A stretch of DNA of 64,000 bases. Source: Mycetocola miduiensis (GTDB taxonomy: Bacteria; Actinomycetota; Actinomycetes; Actinomycetales; Microbacteriaceae). The stretch spans positions 1 through 64,000 of the forward strand of contig NZ_FOVM01000009.1 of NCBI RefSeq assembly GCF_900115155.1, given 5' to 3'. Within the stretch, counting starts at the first letter, position 1. Every line of letters starts with the position of its first letter. Below are positions 47,897-58,797 of this stretch, piece after piece. The notes below the pieces were generated by a model. The model was not told the DNA's origin, made no database searches, and worked only from the letters and a program-made list of their open reading frames with translations. The translations under genes were made by a program, and so were the position numbers.

Positions 47897-48051
47897 TACT
47901 CGATGGTATCGAGAACAGACGCCTTCGCTGATCGAGTAGCGCAGGAGCGCAGCGAGGCCGCGTATCGAGATCCGCCCGCCCACGGGCCCGGTACGCTGAG
48001 CCGCGCTGTGTCGGCTGCGTCCGTGTCGGAGGTGGGTGCGACACTGGCCTC

Positions 48052-49458
48052 ATGGATCCTCTCGCCGCTCTCATACTCGGAGTCCTCCTCGGCGCTCTGC
48101 TCGGCGCCCTGGCCACCCTCGTCGTCCTCCGGCGCAGGAAACCCGCGGATGCCGTTGATCCGGTGGTCCAGGCGCGGCATGAATCCGAACTCGCACGCGC
48201 GCGGGCATCCGAGGCCGAGCGGCATGCCCAGCTCGCCGAGCTCCTCGCCCGGGCCGAGACCCGCGCTGACGCCCTCCAGGATCGGATCGACGCCCAGCGC
48301 GACCAGTATCAGGACCTGGTCGAGCGGCACCGCCGGGAGCGCGAAGAAGAGACCGAACGCGCCCGCTCCGAAAGCCGGGTGTTGCAGGCGCTGGCTCCCG
48401 TCCGGGAGAGCCTTCAGGAGATGCAGCAGAAGGTCACCGAACTCGAGACGCAGCGCAGCCGGCAACACGGCGAGCTGGCACAACAGCTGAGGAGCGCAAC
48501 CGAATCAGAGGAGCGACTCCGCTCGACGGCCGAGTCGCTCGCGGCCGCCCTCAACAACAACTCGACCCGCGGCGTGTGGGGCGAGACCCAGTTGCGCAGC
48601 GTCGTCGAAGCGGCCGGCCTGCTGGAACGGGTGAACTTCGACGTACAGTCGAGCATCAGAACAGACAGCGGTGTGGGCCGACCCGACATGGTCGTCTACC
48701 TCCCCGGAGGCAAGAGCATCGCCGTGGATGCCAAAGTGCCGTTCAGCTCGTACATCGAGGCAAGCGCGATCCCGCTGACGGCGTCTGAACCCGAACTCGC
48801 CCGGCGGGCCCAGCTGATGAAGGCGCACGTGAAGGCTGTTCGCGACCACATCATCGCGCTGGGCAGCAAAACCTACTGGGACGGTCTCGACGCGAGCCCC
48901 GAGATGGTCATCGCGTTCATTCCGAGCGAGTCGCTCGTGTCGAGTGCGCTCGAAGCCGACCCGACCATCATGGAGTTCGCATTCAGCAAACGGGTTGCCC
49001 TCTCGTCGCCGGTGACGCTCTGGTCGGTGCTGAAGACGGTGGCGTTCAGCTGGCAGCAGGATGTCGTCTCACAGGAGGCGAAGACCCTCTTCGATCTCAG
49101 CCGCGAACTCTACGGCCGGCTCGCGACGATGGCTGGGCACATCGACAAGCTCGGCCGGTCGGTGAAGGCGACGGTCAGCGACTACAACCGCTTCGTGGGG
49201 TCGCTGGAACGCCAGGTGCTGCCCTCGGCACGCAAGCTCAACGTGCTCGATGAGTCAAAAACCATCCCTGCGCTGCTTCCCCTCGAAGACACCGCCCGCG
49301 ATCTGGCTGCAGTCGAGCTGGCCAGTGAGCTGGAGCTGGAGCACAGCGGTGGGTTACCGCGTGTTTCCCTCGGTGGCGAAAGCTCGATCCCCGCCGATGT
49401 TCGCGAACGCGCCGACGTCCGCGCGCGGTCGACAGCCGAGGTACCTGACGAGCGTTGA
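48052..49458 (+). CDS. rmuC: DNA recombination protein RmuC
   Basis: 468 residues. An amino-terminal membrane helix (about 5-26) is followed by a long charged coiled coil (about 35-170) and then the RmuC nuclease-like domain, with GVWGETQLRSVVEAAGLLERV and PGGKSIAVDAKVPFSSYIEA. It limits sequence inversions and may cut DNA structures. The carboxy end has a polar extension rich in Ser and Arg. GACACT lies 6 nt before the ATG. Confidence 0.93.
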   Translation: MDPLAALILGVLLGALLGALATLVVLRRRKPADAVDPVVQARHESELARARASEAERHAQLAELLARAETRADALQDRIDAQRDQYQDLVERHRREREEETERARSESRVLQALAPVRESLQEMQQKVTELETQRSRQHGELAQQLRSATESEERLRSTAESLAAALNNNSTRGVWGETQLRSVVEAAGLLERVNFDVQSSIRTDSGVGRPDMVVYLPGGKSIAVDAKVPFSSYIEASAIPLTASEPELARRAQLMKAHVKAVRDHIIALGSKTYWDGLDASPEMVIAFIPSESLVSSALEADPTIMEFAFSKRVALSSPVTLWSVLKTVAFSWQQDVVSQEAKTLFDLSRELYGRLATMAGHIDKLGRSVKATVSDYNRFVGSLERQVLPSARKLNVLDESKTIPALLPLEDTARDLAAVELASELELEHSGGLPRVSLGGESSIPADVRERADVRARSTAEVPDER

Positions 49459-49466
49459 GTTGCTCC

Positions 49467-49545
49467 GTCGATAACGGTTGAACGCAGCGCTTCTCGGTCG
49501 ATAACGGTTGCAGTTTTTGCCGAACTTCAGCCATTACCGACCGAG
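49467..49545. terminator. Repeat-containing hairpin between rmuC and glpX
   Basis: CTCGGTCG (49493-49500) pairs with CGACCGAG (49538-49545) and the stem extends through GATAACGG/CCATTACC with two mismatches. A direct repeat of GTCGATAACGGTTG occurs at 49467-49480 and 49497-49510, period 30. Between convergent genes the hairpin probably terminates transcription; the repeat has no obvious role. Confidence 0.55.
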
Positions 49546-49562
49546 GAGGCGGGTAGGAGCGT

Positions 49563-50546
49563 CTAGAGCCACTTGGCGGCGAGGTGATCCGCTCCGATGC
49601 GTCGGATCGTGCCGGACTTGGAGCGCAGAACGACGCTCTGCGTGCGGATGATCGGACCCATGCGACGCACACCGTCGACCAGGCCGCCGTCGGTGACACC
49701 CGTCGCCACGAAGAACGTGTTGTCACTGTTGACGAGTTCATCCGCTTCGTAGACGTAGTCCATCTTGAGGCCGGCGTCGATGCCCTTCTGGCGTTCGACG
49801 TCATCTTTCGGCGCCATGATGCCCTGGATAAGCCCGCCCAGCGCCTTCACGGCACATGCGGTCACGATTCCTTCGGGGCTGCCGCCGATGCCCACGCACA
49901 TGTCGATCCGCGTCTCGTAACGGGCGGCGTTGATGCCGCCGGCCACATCGCCATCAAGCATGAGGCGCGTCCCGGCACCGGCCGCACGGACGTCGTCGAT
50001 CAGCTGCGCATGGCGCGGGCGGTCGAGGATGGCGATCGTCATATCGCCGACGCTCTTGCCCTTGGCCTTCGCCAGGGCACGGATGTTCTCACCGATCGGC
50101 TTGCGGATGTCGACGACACCGATGCCCTCCGGGCCGGTGACGATCTTGTCCATGTAGAAGACACTGGATGCGTCGAGCATCGTTCCCCGGTCGGACACCG
50201 CGATCACCGAGAGCGCGTTCTGGCGCCCGGCGGCAGTGAGGCTCGTGCCATCGATCGGGTCGACCGCGATGTCGCAGGCCGGGCCGCGGCCGTTGCCGAC
50301 ACGTTCGCCGTTGTACAGCATGGGCGCTTCATCCTTCTCGCCCTCGCCGATGACGACGACTCCGTCGAAGTTCACGGTGCCGAGAAACGCCCGCATCGCA
50401 TCGACCGCGGCGCCGTCGGCAGCGAGTTTGTCGCCCCGGCCGATGTACGGCGTCGCGCGAATCGCAGCAGCCTCTGTCGCCCGCACCAGTTCGAGGGCGA
50501 GGTTGCGGTCGGGGTGGGCGAGCAGGGAAGAAGTGTCGGGGGTCAC
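49563..50546 (-). CDS. glpX: Class II fructose-1,6-bisphosphatase (GlpX)
   Basis: 327 residues. [15 protein letters not shown] and [13 protein letters not shown] contain the metal ligands of the GlpX/SBPase fold. It removes the 1-phosphate in gluconeogenesis, the main FBPase in actinobacteria. AAGGA precedes the GTG at 50546. It is the downstream member of two glpX paralogues. Confidence 0.94.
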   Translation of the reverse strand: MTPDTSSLLAHPDRNLALELVRATEAAAIRATPYIGRGDKLAADGAAVDAMRAFLGTVNFDGVVVIGEGEKDEAPMLYNGERVGNGRGPACDIAVDPIDGTSLTAAGRQNALSVIAVSDRGTMLDASSVFYMDKIVTGPEGIGVVDIRKPIGENIRALAKAKGKSVGDMTIAILDRPRHAQLIDDVRAAGAGTRLMLDGDVAGGINAARYETRIDMCVGIGGSPEGIVTACAVKALGGLIQGIMAPKDDVERQKGIDAGLKMDYVYEADELVNSDNTFFVATGVTDGGLVDGVRRMGPIIRTQSVVLRSKSGTIRRIGADHLAAKWL

Positions 50547-50690
50547 AATGGTCCTTATCGAAAACGTCTGTGGTTGCGATGGCGGGTTCGCTTGGACGGT
50601 TCCAGCCTATCGGCGGGACGCCCGCGGAGCCACGCACCACACAGATGTGCACGCAGCGTTCGCGGCGGGAGGCCGTCGGAGGCGCCCGCT

Positions 50691-51650
50691 CTACCGCGCG
50701 GTTCGGGCCGTCGTCCTCCGGACCACGATCCCCGGACCTGCGCTCCAGGATGACGTGATAGCGCTGGCGCCCTCAACCCGCACACCGGGCAGCACCCGGC
50801 CGGCTTCGATCCGGCAGTCGGTGATCGCGGTGAGGAACAGCCAGGCGTCCCCGGCGCACAGGTCGGCAAGCCCGAGGACGCGGCCCGTGTCGAAGCCGGC
50901 CGACCTCAGCCGTTCGGCCTCTCGTCGACGCTGGGGCGCGAGACGCGCCTGCATGTGCCCACCGAGGGCCCGAACCGCCGCAGCGGTAAGGACTCCCTCC
51001 GGCGCTCCCCCGATGCCGACGACGAGATCGACGGCGGTGCCCGGCTGTGCGGCGAGCAGGCAGCGCTCGACATCGCCGTCGGCGAAGAGGTCCACGCGCG
51101 CACCGACGGCACGGGCAGCCGACACGAGTGCCGCGTTGCGCGGCCGGTCCTGCACCGCTACGAGGAGGTCAGAGACGGCAACGCCGCGCGCTTCGGCCAT
51201 TCTGTCAAGGTTTTCGGCCAGCGGCGCAGTGAGATCGAGTGACGCCCCTGAGGCATCCGTCACCAGCTTCTCCATGTAGTGAGCCGGCCCGATGTCACAG
51301 AGCGTGCCGCGTGCTGCGACCGCGAGGACGGCGATCGATCCGGGCAGCCTCTCGGCGGCGAGCCGTGTGCCGTCTACCGGGTCGACGGCGATATCGACGG
51401 CCGGTCCTTCACCGGTGCCGAAACGTTCACCGAGGTGAAGCATGGGGGCTTCGTCCTTCTCCCCCTCACCGACCAGCACGAGCCCGTCGACTTCGATTCC
51501 CGAGAGCGCGTCGCGGAGCGCGACGACCGCAACACGGTCCACCTCATGTTTGTTGCCCGAGCCGAGGAGGTCGACGGTCGCGAGTGCCGCGCTCCGTGTG
51601 GCGCGGGCGAAACCCTCGAGGACGTCGGAGGGAAGGCTGGGTGAGGTCAC
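50691..51650 (-). CDS. Second GlpX-like bisphosphatase
   Basis: 319 residues, parallel to the previous gene in all catalytic motifs ([42 protein letters not shown]) but clearly diverged elsewhere. It may be a second FBPase, a sedoheptulose bisphosphatase, or act on another sugar phosphate. It lies 144 bp upstream of glpX on the same strand and is divergent from fba. Confidence 0.88.
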   Translation of the reverse strand: MTSPSLPSDVLEGFARATRSAALATVDLLGSGNKHEVDRVAVVALRDALSGIEVDGLVLVGEGEKDEAPMLHLGERFGTGEGPAVDIAVDPVDGTRLAAERLPGSIAVLAVAARGTLCDIGPAHYMEKLVTDASGASLDLTAPLAENLDRMAEARGVAVSDLLVAVQDRPRNAALVSAARAVGARVDLFADGDVERCLLAAQPGTAVDLVVGIGGAPEGVLTAAAVRALGGHMQARLAPQRRREAERLRSAGFDTGRVLGLADLCAGDAWLFLTAITDCRIEAGRVLPGVRVEGASAITSSWSAGPGIVVRRTTARTAR

Positions 51651-51744
51651 CGTTCAATCCTGCCTTGTCGCCGCGGCTCCGCCGTTCAGTGGCCGATCGC
51701 TACACTGATTCACGAAGACATTCCCATCTCGTCAAGGAGAAGAT

Positions 51745-52770
<1,026 letters not shown>

Positions 52771-52789
52771 GCACACACGATTTCATGAG

Positions 52790-52820
52790 ACGGATGCCCC
52801 AGCGCGGTCGGGGCATCCGT
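52790..52820 (+). terminator. Rho-independent terminator of fba
   Basis: ACGGATGCCCC (52790-52800) and GGGGCATCCGT (52810-52820) form a perfect 11-bp stem with a 9-nt loop and are followed by CTTTTTCG. Confidence 0.92.
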
Positions 52821-52853
52821 CTTTTTCGTTGTGGCCTTGTGGCGAGTTAGCGG

Positions 52854-53393
52854 TCAGCTGGCCCGGTTCACGTATTCGCTGAACGCGGGATCTCCGGCCA
52901 TGGCGATGGCGATGCAGATGAAGACGGCGATGTTGGCGACCACGCCGAAGACGAGGGGGATCCACCAGGCAACCCGGCCCTTGCCGAGGGCGCGGAACGA
53001 CAGCCAGGCGGCCAAACCCCAGAGCACCAGCGAGATGGCGAGGGCCGTCCAGCCGAGGGTCGAGCCAAGGGCCGTCGATGTGTAATTCCCAAGCTCAAGC
53101 TGCGCGAACGCCGTGTTGATCGAATTCGGCAGGTTGATCAGTGCCGGCAGCGTGAGCAGAATCGTCAACAAACCGATCCCGAGAAGACTCATCGTCGCCA
53201 GGCGGTCCGTTGCGCGCCCGACCGGTGCCTTCGAGGTCGGTCCACCCTGCACAGTGATGTGGCTCGTCGGGGACTGCTGGGATTCGACGGGCACCGATTC
53301 GGCGTCGTCAAGGGGAACCTTGATCGCCTTGCGCTGTTCCTCAGGGGTCGCGTACTCGCCGAACTCAGGGCGCGGGCGCGGGGCGTCGCTCAC
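52854..53393 (-). CDS. Membrane protein with polar head (DUF6264-like)
   Basis: 179 residues. The first 65 residues are hydrophilic ([20 protein letters not shown]) and the rest has three to four membrane helices. It resembles a small actinobacterial conserved family whose position next to ispH is common; the DUF number is from memory. Its GTG overlaps the ispH stop (GTGA), so the two are co-translated. Confidence 0.7.
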   Translation of the reverse strand: MSDAPRPRPEFGEYATPEEQRKAIKVPLDDAESVPVESQQSPTSHITVQGGPTSKAPVGRATDRLATMSLLGIGLLTILLTLPALINLPNSINTAFAQLELGNYTSTALGSTLGWTALAISLVLWGLAAWLSFRALGKGRVAWWIPLVFGVVANIAVFICIAIAMAGDPAFSEYVNRAS

Positions 53394-54451
53394 GGCCGGT
53401 TCCGCCCGCCGAGCGCTCGCTTGTCCTTGGCGCCCTTCAGGTCGGTGCGGAGTTCCTTCGGCAGCGAGAACATCAGGTCTTCCTCAGCCGTCTTCACTTC
53501 CTGCACGTCACGGTAGCCGGCCGATGCGAGGCTTTCGAGGACCTCGGTCACCAGCACCTCCGGAACGGATGCCCCGCTGGTCACGCCGACCGTTTCGACG
53601 CCGTCGACCCACTCCTGCTTGATCTCGCTCGCGTAGTCGACCCGGTAGGCAGCTTTGGCGCCGTACTCGAGAGCGACCTCCACGAGACGAACCGAGTTGG
53701 ACGAGTTCGCCGAGCCGACGACGATCACGAGGTCAGCATCCTTCGCGACCTTCTTGATCGCCACCTGGCGGTTCTGGGTAGCGTAGCAGATGTCGTCGCT
53801 TGGCGGGTCCTGCAGGTTCGGGAAGCGCGCTCGAAGCCGGCGGACCGTCTCCATGGTCTCGTCCACGCTGAGCGTCGTCTGCGACAGCCAGACAACCTTG
53901 TTCGGGTCCTTCACCTGCACGGTGTCGGCTTCGTCGGGGCTGCCGACGAGGGTGGTGTGCTCAGGCGCCTCACCGGCGGTGCCTTCGACTTCTTCGTGGC
54001 CTTCGTGGCCGATGAGAAGGATCTCGAAATCATCGCGGGCGAAGCGCACGGCTTCGCGGTGCACCTTGGTCACCAGGGGGCAGGTGGCGTCGATGGCCTG
54101 CAGCCCCCGGTCTGCAGCCGCGTTCACCACGGCAGGCGAAACACCGTGCGCGCTGAACACGATGTGTGCTCCCGCGGGGACCTCGTCGACCTCCTCGACG
54201 AAGATCGCGCCCTTCGACTCGAGCTCTGACACGACGTGGATGTTATGGACGATCTGTTTGCGCACATAGACCGGCGAACCGTAGTGCTCCAGAGCTTTCT
54301 CGACAGCGATGACGGCACGGTCAACACCGGCGCAGTAGCCACGGGGCGCAGCTAACAGCACCCGCTTATGTCCGACCACCGGGGTATCCTTGAGCCTCGA
54401 ACGCACGCCGGGGATTCTCGGCATGGGCAGGCGAATTGTTGCGTCACTCAC
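53390..54451 (-). CDS. ispH: 4-hydroxy-3-methylbut-2-enyl diphosphate reductase
   Basis: 353-residue 4Fe-4S enzyme of the last MEP step, giving isopentenyl and dimethylallyl diphosphate. Cluster cysteines are in [29 protein letters not shown] and [14 protein letters not shown]. The GTG at 54451 has TAGAAT exactly 6 nt upstream, a leaderless promoter, which favours it over an internal ATG. It is divergent from xseA. Confidence 0.96.
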   Translation of the reverse strand: MSDATIRLPMPRIPGVRSRLKDTPVVGHKRVLLAAPRGYCAGVDRAVIAVEKALEHYGSPVYVRKQIVHNIHVVSELESKGAIFVEEVDEVPAGAHIVFSAHGVSPAVVNAAADRGLQAIDATCPLVTKVHREAVRFARDDFEILLIGHEGHEEVEGTAGEAPEHTTLVGSPDEADTVQVKDPNKVVWLSQTTLSVDETMETVRRLRARFPNLQDPPSDDICYATQNRQVAIKKVAKDADLVIVVGSANSSNSVRLVEVALEYGAKAAYRVDYASEIKQEWVDGVETVGVTSGASVPEVLVTEVLESLASAGYRDVQEVKTAEEDLMFSLPKELRTDLKGAKDKRALGGRNRP

Positions 54452-54512
54452 GCCTCAATTCTAGGCCGCTGGCTCTGTGCGCATGCTGGACGACCCTAAG
54501 GAGAGCAAACGG

Positions 54513-55748
54513 ATGCCGGATTCGCCCGCCACAGCAGAGAATCCGTGGCCCGTTGGACTCCTCGGCGTGAAAATCCGGGACTACATCGACCGCCTCGGCT
54601 CGGTCTGGGTCGAAGGAGAGCTTGCCCAGTGGGGAACATCCGCCGGAAACATCTACGGCAAGCTCAAGGACCTCCACCAGGACGCCACGGTGAGCTTCAC
54701 CATCTGGTCATCCGTGAAAGCACGCATCCCTGCCGATCTGAAGCACGGCGACCGGGTGGTTGCTCTCCTCAAGCCCAACTATTGGGTCAAGGGTGGCACC
54801 CTCACGATGCAGGTGCTGCAGATGAAGCACGTCGGACTCGGCGACCTCCTCGAACGGCTTGAACGCCTCCGCACCCAGCTCGCCAGTGAAGGCCTCTTCG
54901 ACGTTTCCCGTAAAAAGCGGTTGCCGTTCCTCCCCCACTGCATCGGACTGGTCACCGGCAAGGATTCCGACGCCGAGAAAGACGTACTCCGCAACGCCCA
55001 GCTGCGCTGGCCCGCGGTCGACTTCCGCATCGTCCACGCCGCGGTGCAGGGCGACCGCACCGTCCCCGAAGTCATCTCAGCGATCAAACGGCTCGACGCC
55101 GATCCGGCGGTCGACGTGATCATCGTCGCTCGGGGTGGTGGTGATTTCCAGAACCTCCTGGGCTTCAGTGACGAACGGCTGGTTCGAGCCGCAGCAGCCT
55201 GCAGCACTCCTCTCGTCAGCGCCATCGGCCACGAAGCAGACCGACCGCTCCTCGACGACGTCGCCGATTTGCGCGCGTCAACCCCGACGGATGCCGCCAA
55301 GCGCGTTGTCCCCGATGTGACCGAGGAGCTCCATCGCATCCACCAGGCCCGGGCACGCCTGGGCTCCCGGCTCGCCACCTACCTGCAGCACGAGACGGCC
55401 CGCGTCAGCCAGATGCGGTCGCGGCCCGCCCTCGCCTCAGCCGCCTGGATCGTCGACACCCGGGCGGAGGAACTCACGCGGTATGTCGCGCGCGGCACCG
55501 AACTCGTCGAGCGCATTCTTGAGCGGTCCACCCGCGAGATCGGCGACCTGCGTTCCCACCTCCGGGCGCTGTCGCCGCAGCGGACTCTCGATCGAGGCTA
55601 TGCGATAGCCCAGGGCGTCGACGGTCACGTTCTCCGCTCCGCTTCGGATGCCCCGGCCGGCACCCCCTTCACACTCACCCTCGCCGCCGGGCGGATAGCA
55701 GCCCACTCCGACGGTGCGACGGATGAGGCGTTCGCAGACCCCAGATAG
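54513..55748 (+). CDS. xseA: Exodeoxyribonuclease VII large subunit
   Basis: 411 residues. The OB-fold amino domain (VWVEGELAQWGTSAGNIYGKL) is followed by the catalytic core with GLVTGKDSDAEKDVL, VARGGGDFQNLLGFSDERLVRA and SAIGHEADRPLLDDVAD and a coiled-coil tail. ATG 54513 is chosen for the AAGGAG 9 nt upstream; in-frame starts earlier lack one. It degrades single-stranded DNA with XseB. Confidence 0.95.
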   Translation: MPDSPATAENPWPVGLLGVKIRDYIDRLGSVWVEGELAQWGTSAGNIYGKLKDLHQDATVSFTIWSSVKARIPADLKHGDRVVALLKPNYWVKGGTLTMQVLQMKHVGLGDLLERLERLRTQLASEGLFDVSRKKRLPFLPHCIGLVTGKDSDAEKDVLRNAQLRWPAVDFRIVHAAVQGDRTVPEVISAIKRLDADPAVDVIIVARGGGDFQNLLGFSDERLVRAAAACSTPLVSAIGHEADRPLLDDVADLRASTPTDAAKRVVPDVTEELHRIHQARARLGSRLATYLQHETARVSQMRSRPALASAAWIVDTRAEELTRYVARGTELVERILERSTREIGDLRSHLRALSPQRTLDRGYAIAQGVDGHVLRSASDAPAGTPFTLTLAAGRIAAHSDGATDEAFADPR

Positions 55749-55757
55749 GATTGGACC

Positions 55758-55991
55758 ATGCCAGAAACCCGCGAGGTGTCTACCCTCAGCTACGAGGACG
55801 CACGGGATGAACTTATCCGCGTTGTGTCGGAACTCGAGCAGGGAGCACCGACCCTGGAACAGTCCCTCGCCCTGTGGGAGCGCGGTGAAGCCCTCGCCCG
55901 CCGCTGCGAGGACTGGCTGATCGGAGCGAAGGCCCGGCTCGACGCCGCACGCGCAGCCACTCAGCCAAGCGAGGCGCAACCAGCCGAATGA
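55758..55991 (+). CDS. xseB: Exodeoxyribonuclease VII small subunit
   Basis: 77 residues with SYEDARDELIRVVSELEQGA and LEQSLALWERGEALARRCEDWL, the XseB two-helix coiled coil. A TAGGAT box lies 6 nt before the ATG, so it may also be transcribed alone. Its end overlaps the next start by 4 nt. Confidence 0.94.
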   Translation: MPETREVSTLSYEDARDELIRVVSELEQGAPTLEQSLALWERGEALARRCEDWLIGAKARLDAARAATQPSEAQPAE

Positions 55992-56641
55992 GTCCCTCAC
56001 GTCGCCAACCGCGAGTCGTCGCCGAACTCGGCCGCCCCGAAACTCCCCAGGAGACAGCCGACCGCAAGGCCGAGAACTCGCGCAATTACCGCAAGCGCAA
56101 GACCGTCAACAATCTCGTCTATTCGTTGCTGGTCTGTGTCGGGCTCGTCCTGATCATCGCCCTTGCGGTGCCGCGGGCCGATAGTTCGCTCGTCGCTGAG
56201 GTGGACTACGCCGCCGTCGCCGTCGAGGCGCAGTCCTCGTCGGAACACACCCTCGCGAACCCGGATCTTCCCGGCAGCTGGAGTTCGAACCGAGCCGAAG
56301 CCGACAAGAGCGGAGGGGTGTCGTCCTGGAACATCGGCCTGATCACCCCGTCACAGCAATACATCGGCATCACGCAGGGCTTCGACGCCAATGAGACCTG
56401 GGTGTCCCAGCAACTGCGCCAGTCGACCGCGTCCTCGACGATCACCGTCGACGGCGTCGAGTGGACGGTCTATGACAACCGTGGGCGTGCAGACATGGGG
56501 AACGTGGAGTACGCGCTGACCACCGAATCAGGCGCATCCACCTTCATCGTGTTCGGAACGGCCAGCGACGACGAATTCCTCACCGTGGCATCCGCCCTCG
56601 CCGACCAGGTGCTCGCCAACGACTCGAACAGGAGCGAATAA
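55988..56641 (+). CDS. DUF4245 membrane-anchored protein
   Basis: 217 residues. A basic head (YRKRKTVNNLVYSLL) leads into a single membrane helix, and the remaining 155 residues are probably extracellular with pattern GSWSSNRAEADKSGGVSSW. It matches the actinobacterial DUF4245 family. Function unknown. ATG overlaps the xseB stop (ATGA) and its own stop overlaps the next start (TAATG). Confidence 0.85.
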   Translation: MSPSRRQPRVVAELGRPETPQETADRKAENSRNYRKRKTVNNLVYSLLVCVGLVLIIALAVPRADSSLVAEVDYAAVAVEAQSSSEHTLANPDLPGSWSSNRAEADKSGGVSSWNIGLITPSQQYIGITQGFDANETWVSQQLRQSTASSTITVDGVEWTVYDNRGRADMGNVEYALTTESGASTFIVFGTASDDEFLTVASALADQVLANDSNRSE

Positions 56642-57294
56642 TGCCTACCTCCCGTCCAAGCAAAGCCTGGTCTGTGATGTTGCGGGGGAACGCGCGTTTC
56701 GTTGCAGGTGAGCCACTCCACCCGCGCCAGGACGTTGAACGCCGCGAGTCGCTCGCTAACCAGCAGCAGCCCGACGTCGTCCTTTTCGGATGCTCCGACT
56801 CCCGCCTCGCGGCAGAGATCATCTTCGACAAGGGCCTCGGCGACCTGTTCGTCGTGCGGAACGCGGGCCAGGTCATCTCCGACTCGGTCGTCGGGTCGCT
56901 CGAGTACGCCGTGGGCGTCTTGCACGTTCCGCTGATCGTCGTCCTCGGCCACGACCAGTGCGGCGCCGTCCGCGCGGCGATCGACTCGCTCGCACCGGAT
57001 GCCACGCCGCTGCCCCCTCACATCAATAACCTGATCGAGCAGATCACACCCGCTGTCAAACGGGTTGCGAAAGCCCGGGAGGTCAACCCCTGGGAAGCAG
57101 ACGCGTTCGAAGTCGGCCGGGAACACCTGCGCCACACGGTCGCCGAACTGCTGGAGCGGTCCGAGATGATCAGCGACGCTGTGGCCGCCGGCATCCTCGG
57201 TATCGTCGGAGCGAACTACAAACTGCTCGAGGGGACCGCAGTGCCCGACATCATCGTCGGGAACCTTGAAACCACGTCCACCGGCGCGATGTAG
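56641..57294 (+). CDS. Beta-carbonic anhydrase
   Basis: 217 residues. Zn ligands Cys51 (FGCSDSR, with Asp53/Arg55), His104 and Cys107 (GHDQCGAV) identify the beta class. It interconverts CO2 and bicarbonate for carboxylation reactions and pH control. Translational coupling to the DUF4245 gene and 27 bp to fumC suggest one transcript from xseA to fumC. Confidence 0.95.
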   Translation: MPTSRPSKAWSVMLRGNARFVAGEPLHPRQDVERRESLANQQQPDVVLFGCSDSRLAAEIIFDKGLGDLFVVRNAGQVISDSVVGSLEYAVGVLHVPLIVVLGHDQCGAVRAAIDSLAPDATPLPPHINNLIEQITPAVKRVAKAREVNPWEADAFEVGREHLRHTVAELLERSEMISDAVAAGILGIVGANYKLLEGTAVPDIIVGNLETTSTGAM

Positions 57295-57321
57295 CGCCAC
57301 CACCCCAGGAGAAGACAAACC

Positions 57322-58719
57322 GTGTCAGACAACACCGAGTACCGCATCGAACACGACACGATGGGTGAGGTCCGCGTGCCGGCCTCTGCGCTGTACAGCG
57401 CACAGACCCAGCGCGCCGTAGAGAACTTCCCGATCTCAGGTGCAGGGCTCGAGTCGGCGCAGATCGCCGCTCTCGCGAGGATCAAGAAGGCTGCGGCCGC
57501 CGCGAACGCACAGCTGGGCGTGCTCGACACAGCCATAGCCGAGGCGATCGGCTCTGCGGCAGATGAAGTGATCGCCGGGCGCCACGACGGCCAGTTCCCG
57601 ATTGACGTCTACCAGACCGGTTCGGGGACGTCCTCGAACATGAACATGAACGAGGTCCTCGCAAGCCTCGCATCCACGCGCCTCGGTTCTCCGGTCCACC
57701 CCAACGACCACGTCAACTGCTCACAATCCTCGAACGACGTGTTCCCCACCTCGGTGCACATCGCGGTGACGAGCGCCCTCATCGACGACCTGATTCCGGC
57801 ACTCGACCACCTCGCTGTGTCGCTGGAGGCGAAGGCAGAGCTGTGGAAGAGTGCCGTGAAATCCGGCCGCACTCACCTGATGGATGCAACGCCCGTTACC
57901 CTGGGCCAGGAATTCGGCGGCTACGCCCGCCAGATCCGCCTCGGCATCGAGCGGGTCCGGTCTGCCCTCCCCCGCGTGGCCGAGGTACCACTCGGCGGCA
58001 CCGCAGTCGGCACCGGCATCAACACCCCCGCGGGCTTCCCGCAGCTCGTCATCCAGCTGCTGGTGGACGACACCGAACTCCCGATCACCGAAGCGGCGGA
58101 CCACTTCGAGGCGCAGGCCAACCGGGACGGCCTCGTCGAGGCATCCGGCGCGCTGCGGACCATCGCGGTGAGCCTCACGAAGATCTGCAACGACCTCCGC
58201 TGGATGGGTTCAGGCCCCAACACCGGACTCGGCGAACTGCACATCCCCGACCTCCAGCCGGGCTCGTCGATCATGCCCGGCAAGGTCAACCCGGTGATCC
58301 CGGAGGCCGTGCTCATGGTCTGCTCACGGGTCATCGGAAACGACGCAACGATCGCGTGGGGCGGAGCATCCGGCTCATTCGAACTCAACGTGCAGATCCC
58401 GGTGATGGGAACGGCGTTGCTCGAGTCGATCCGCCTGCTCGCGAATGCCTCCCGCGTGCTCGCAGACAAGACCATCGACGGCCTCGAGGCGAACCTCGAG
58501 CGTGCGGCGGCCCTGGCCGGCATGTCGCCGTCGATCGTCACCCCGCTCAACAAGATCATCGGCTACGAGAAGGCAGCGAAGATCGCCAAGCACGCCGTCG
58601 CCGAAGGAATCACCGTACGCGAAGCCGTCGTGAGCCTCGGGTTCGTTGAACGCGGCGACATCACCGAAGAACAGCTCGACAGCGCCCTTGATCTGCTGTC
58701 GATGACGCACCCCGGCTAA
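57322..58719 (+). CDS. fumC: Class II fumarate hydratase
   Basis: 465 residues. [35 protein letters not shown] and [17 protein letters not shown], the fumarase superfamily signature with catalytic Ser, are present. It interconverts fumarate and malate without an Fe-S cluster. GTG 57322 follows AGGAGAAGACAAACC. Confidence 0.97.
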   Translation: MSDNTEYRIEHDTMGEVRVPASALYSAQTQRAVENFPISGAGLESAQIAALARIKKAAAAANAQLGVLDTAIAEAIGSAADEVIAGRHDGQFPIDVYQTGSGTSSNMNMNEVLASLASTRLGSPVHPNDHVNCSQSSNDVFPTSVHIAVTSALIDDLIPALDHLAVSLEAKAELWKSAVKSGRTHLMDATPVTLGQEFGGYARQIRLGIERVRSALPRVAEVPLGGTAVGTGINTPAGFPQLVIQLLVDDTELPITEAADHFEAQANRDGLVEASGALRTIAVSLTKICNDLRWMGSGPNTGLGELHIPDLQPGSSIMPGKVNPVIPEAVLMVCSRVIGNDATIAWGGASGSFELNVQIPVMGTALLESIRLLANASRVLADKTIDGLEANLERAAALAGMSPSIVTPLNKIIGYEKAAKIAKHAVAEGITVREAVVSLGFVERGDITEEQLDSALDLLSMTHPG

Positions 58720-58731
58720 GCCCACTCCGAG

Positions 58732-58781
58732 TTGCCCGGTTTGCCGGGTCCTGTTCGCGCAGGACCCGGCAAACCGGGCAA
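58732..58781. terminator. Bidirectional terminator between fumC and aldo-keto reductase
   Basis: A perfect 22-bp stem, TTGCCCGGTTTGCCGGGTCC plus TG at 58732-58753 with its complement at 58760-58781, and loop TTCGCG. It lies 12 nt past fumC and 16 nt past the convergent reductase stop. Confidence 0.9.
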
Positions 58782-58797
58782 TTCGCGTTTGAGGGGG

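Noticed and set aside
46920-48116. A 398-codon open frame antisense to the EamA gene
   Set aside because: Arg/Pro-rich composition with no hydrophobic pattern; it is the shadow of a high-GC coding strand.
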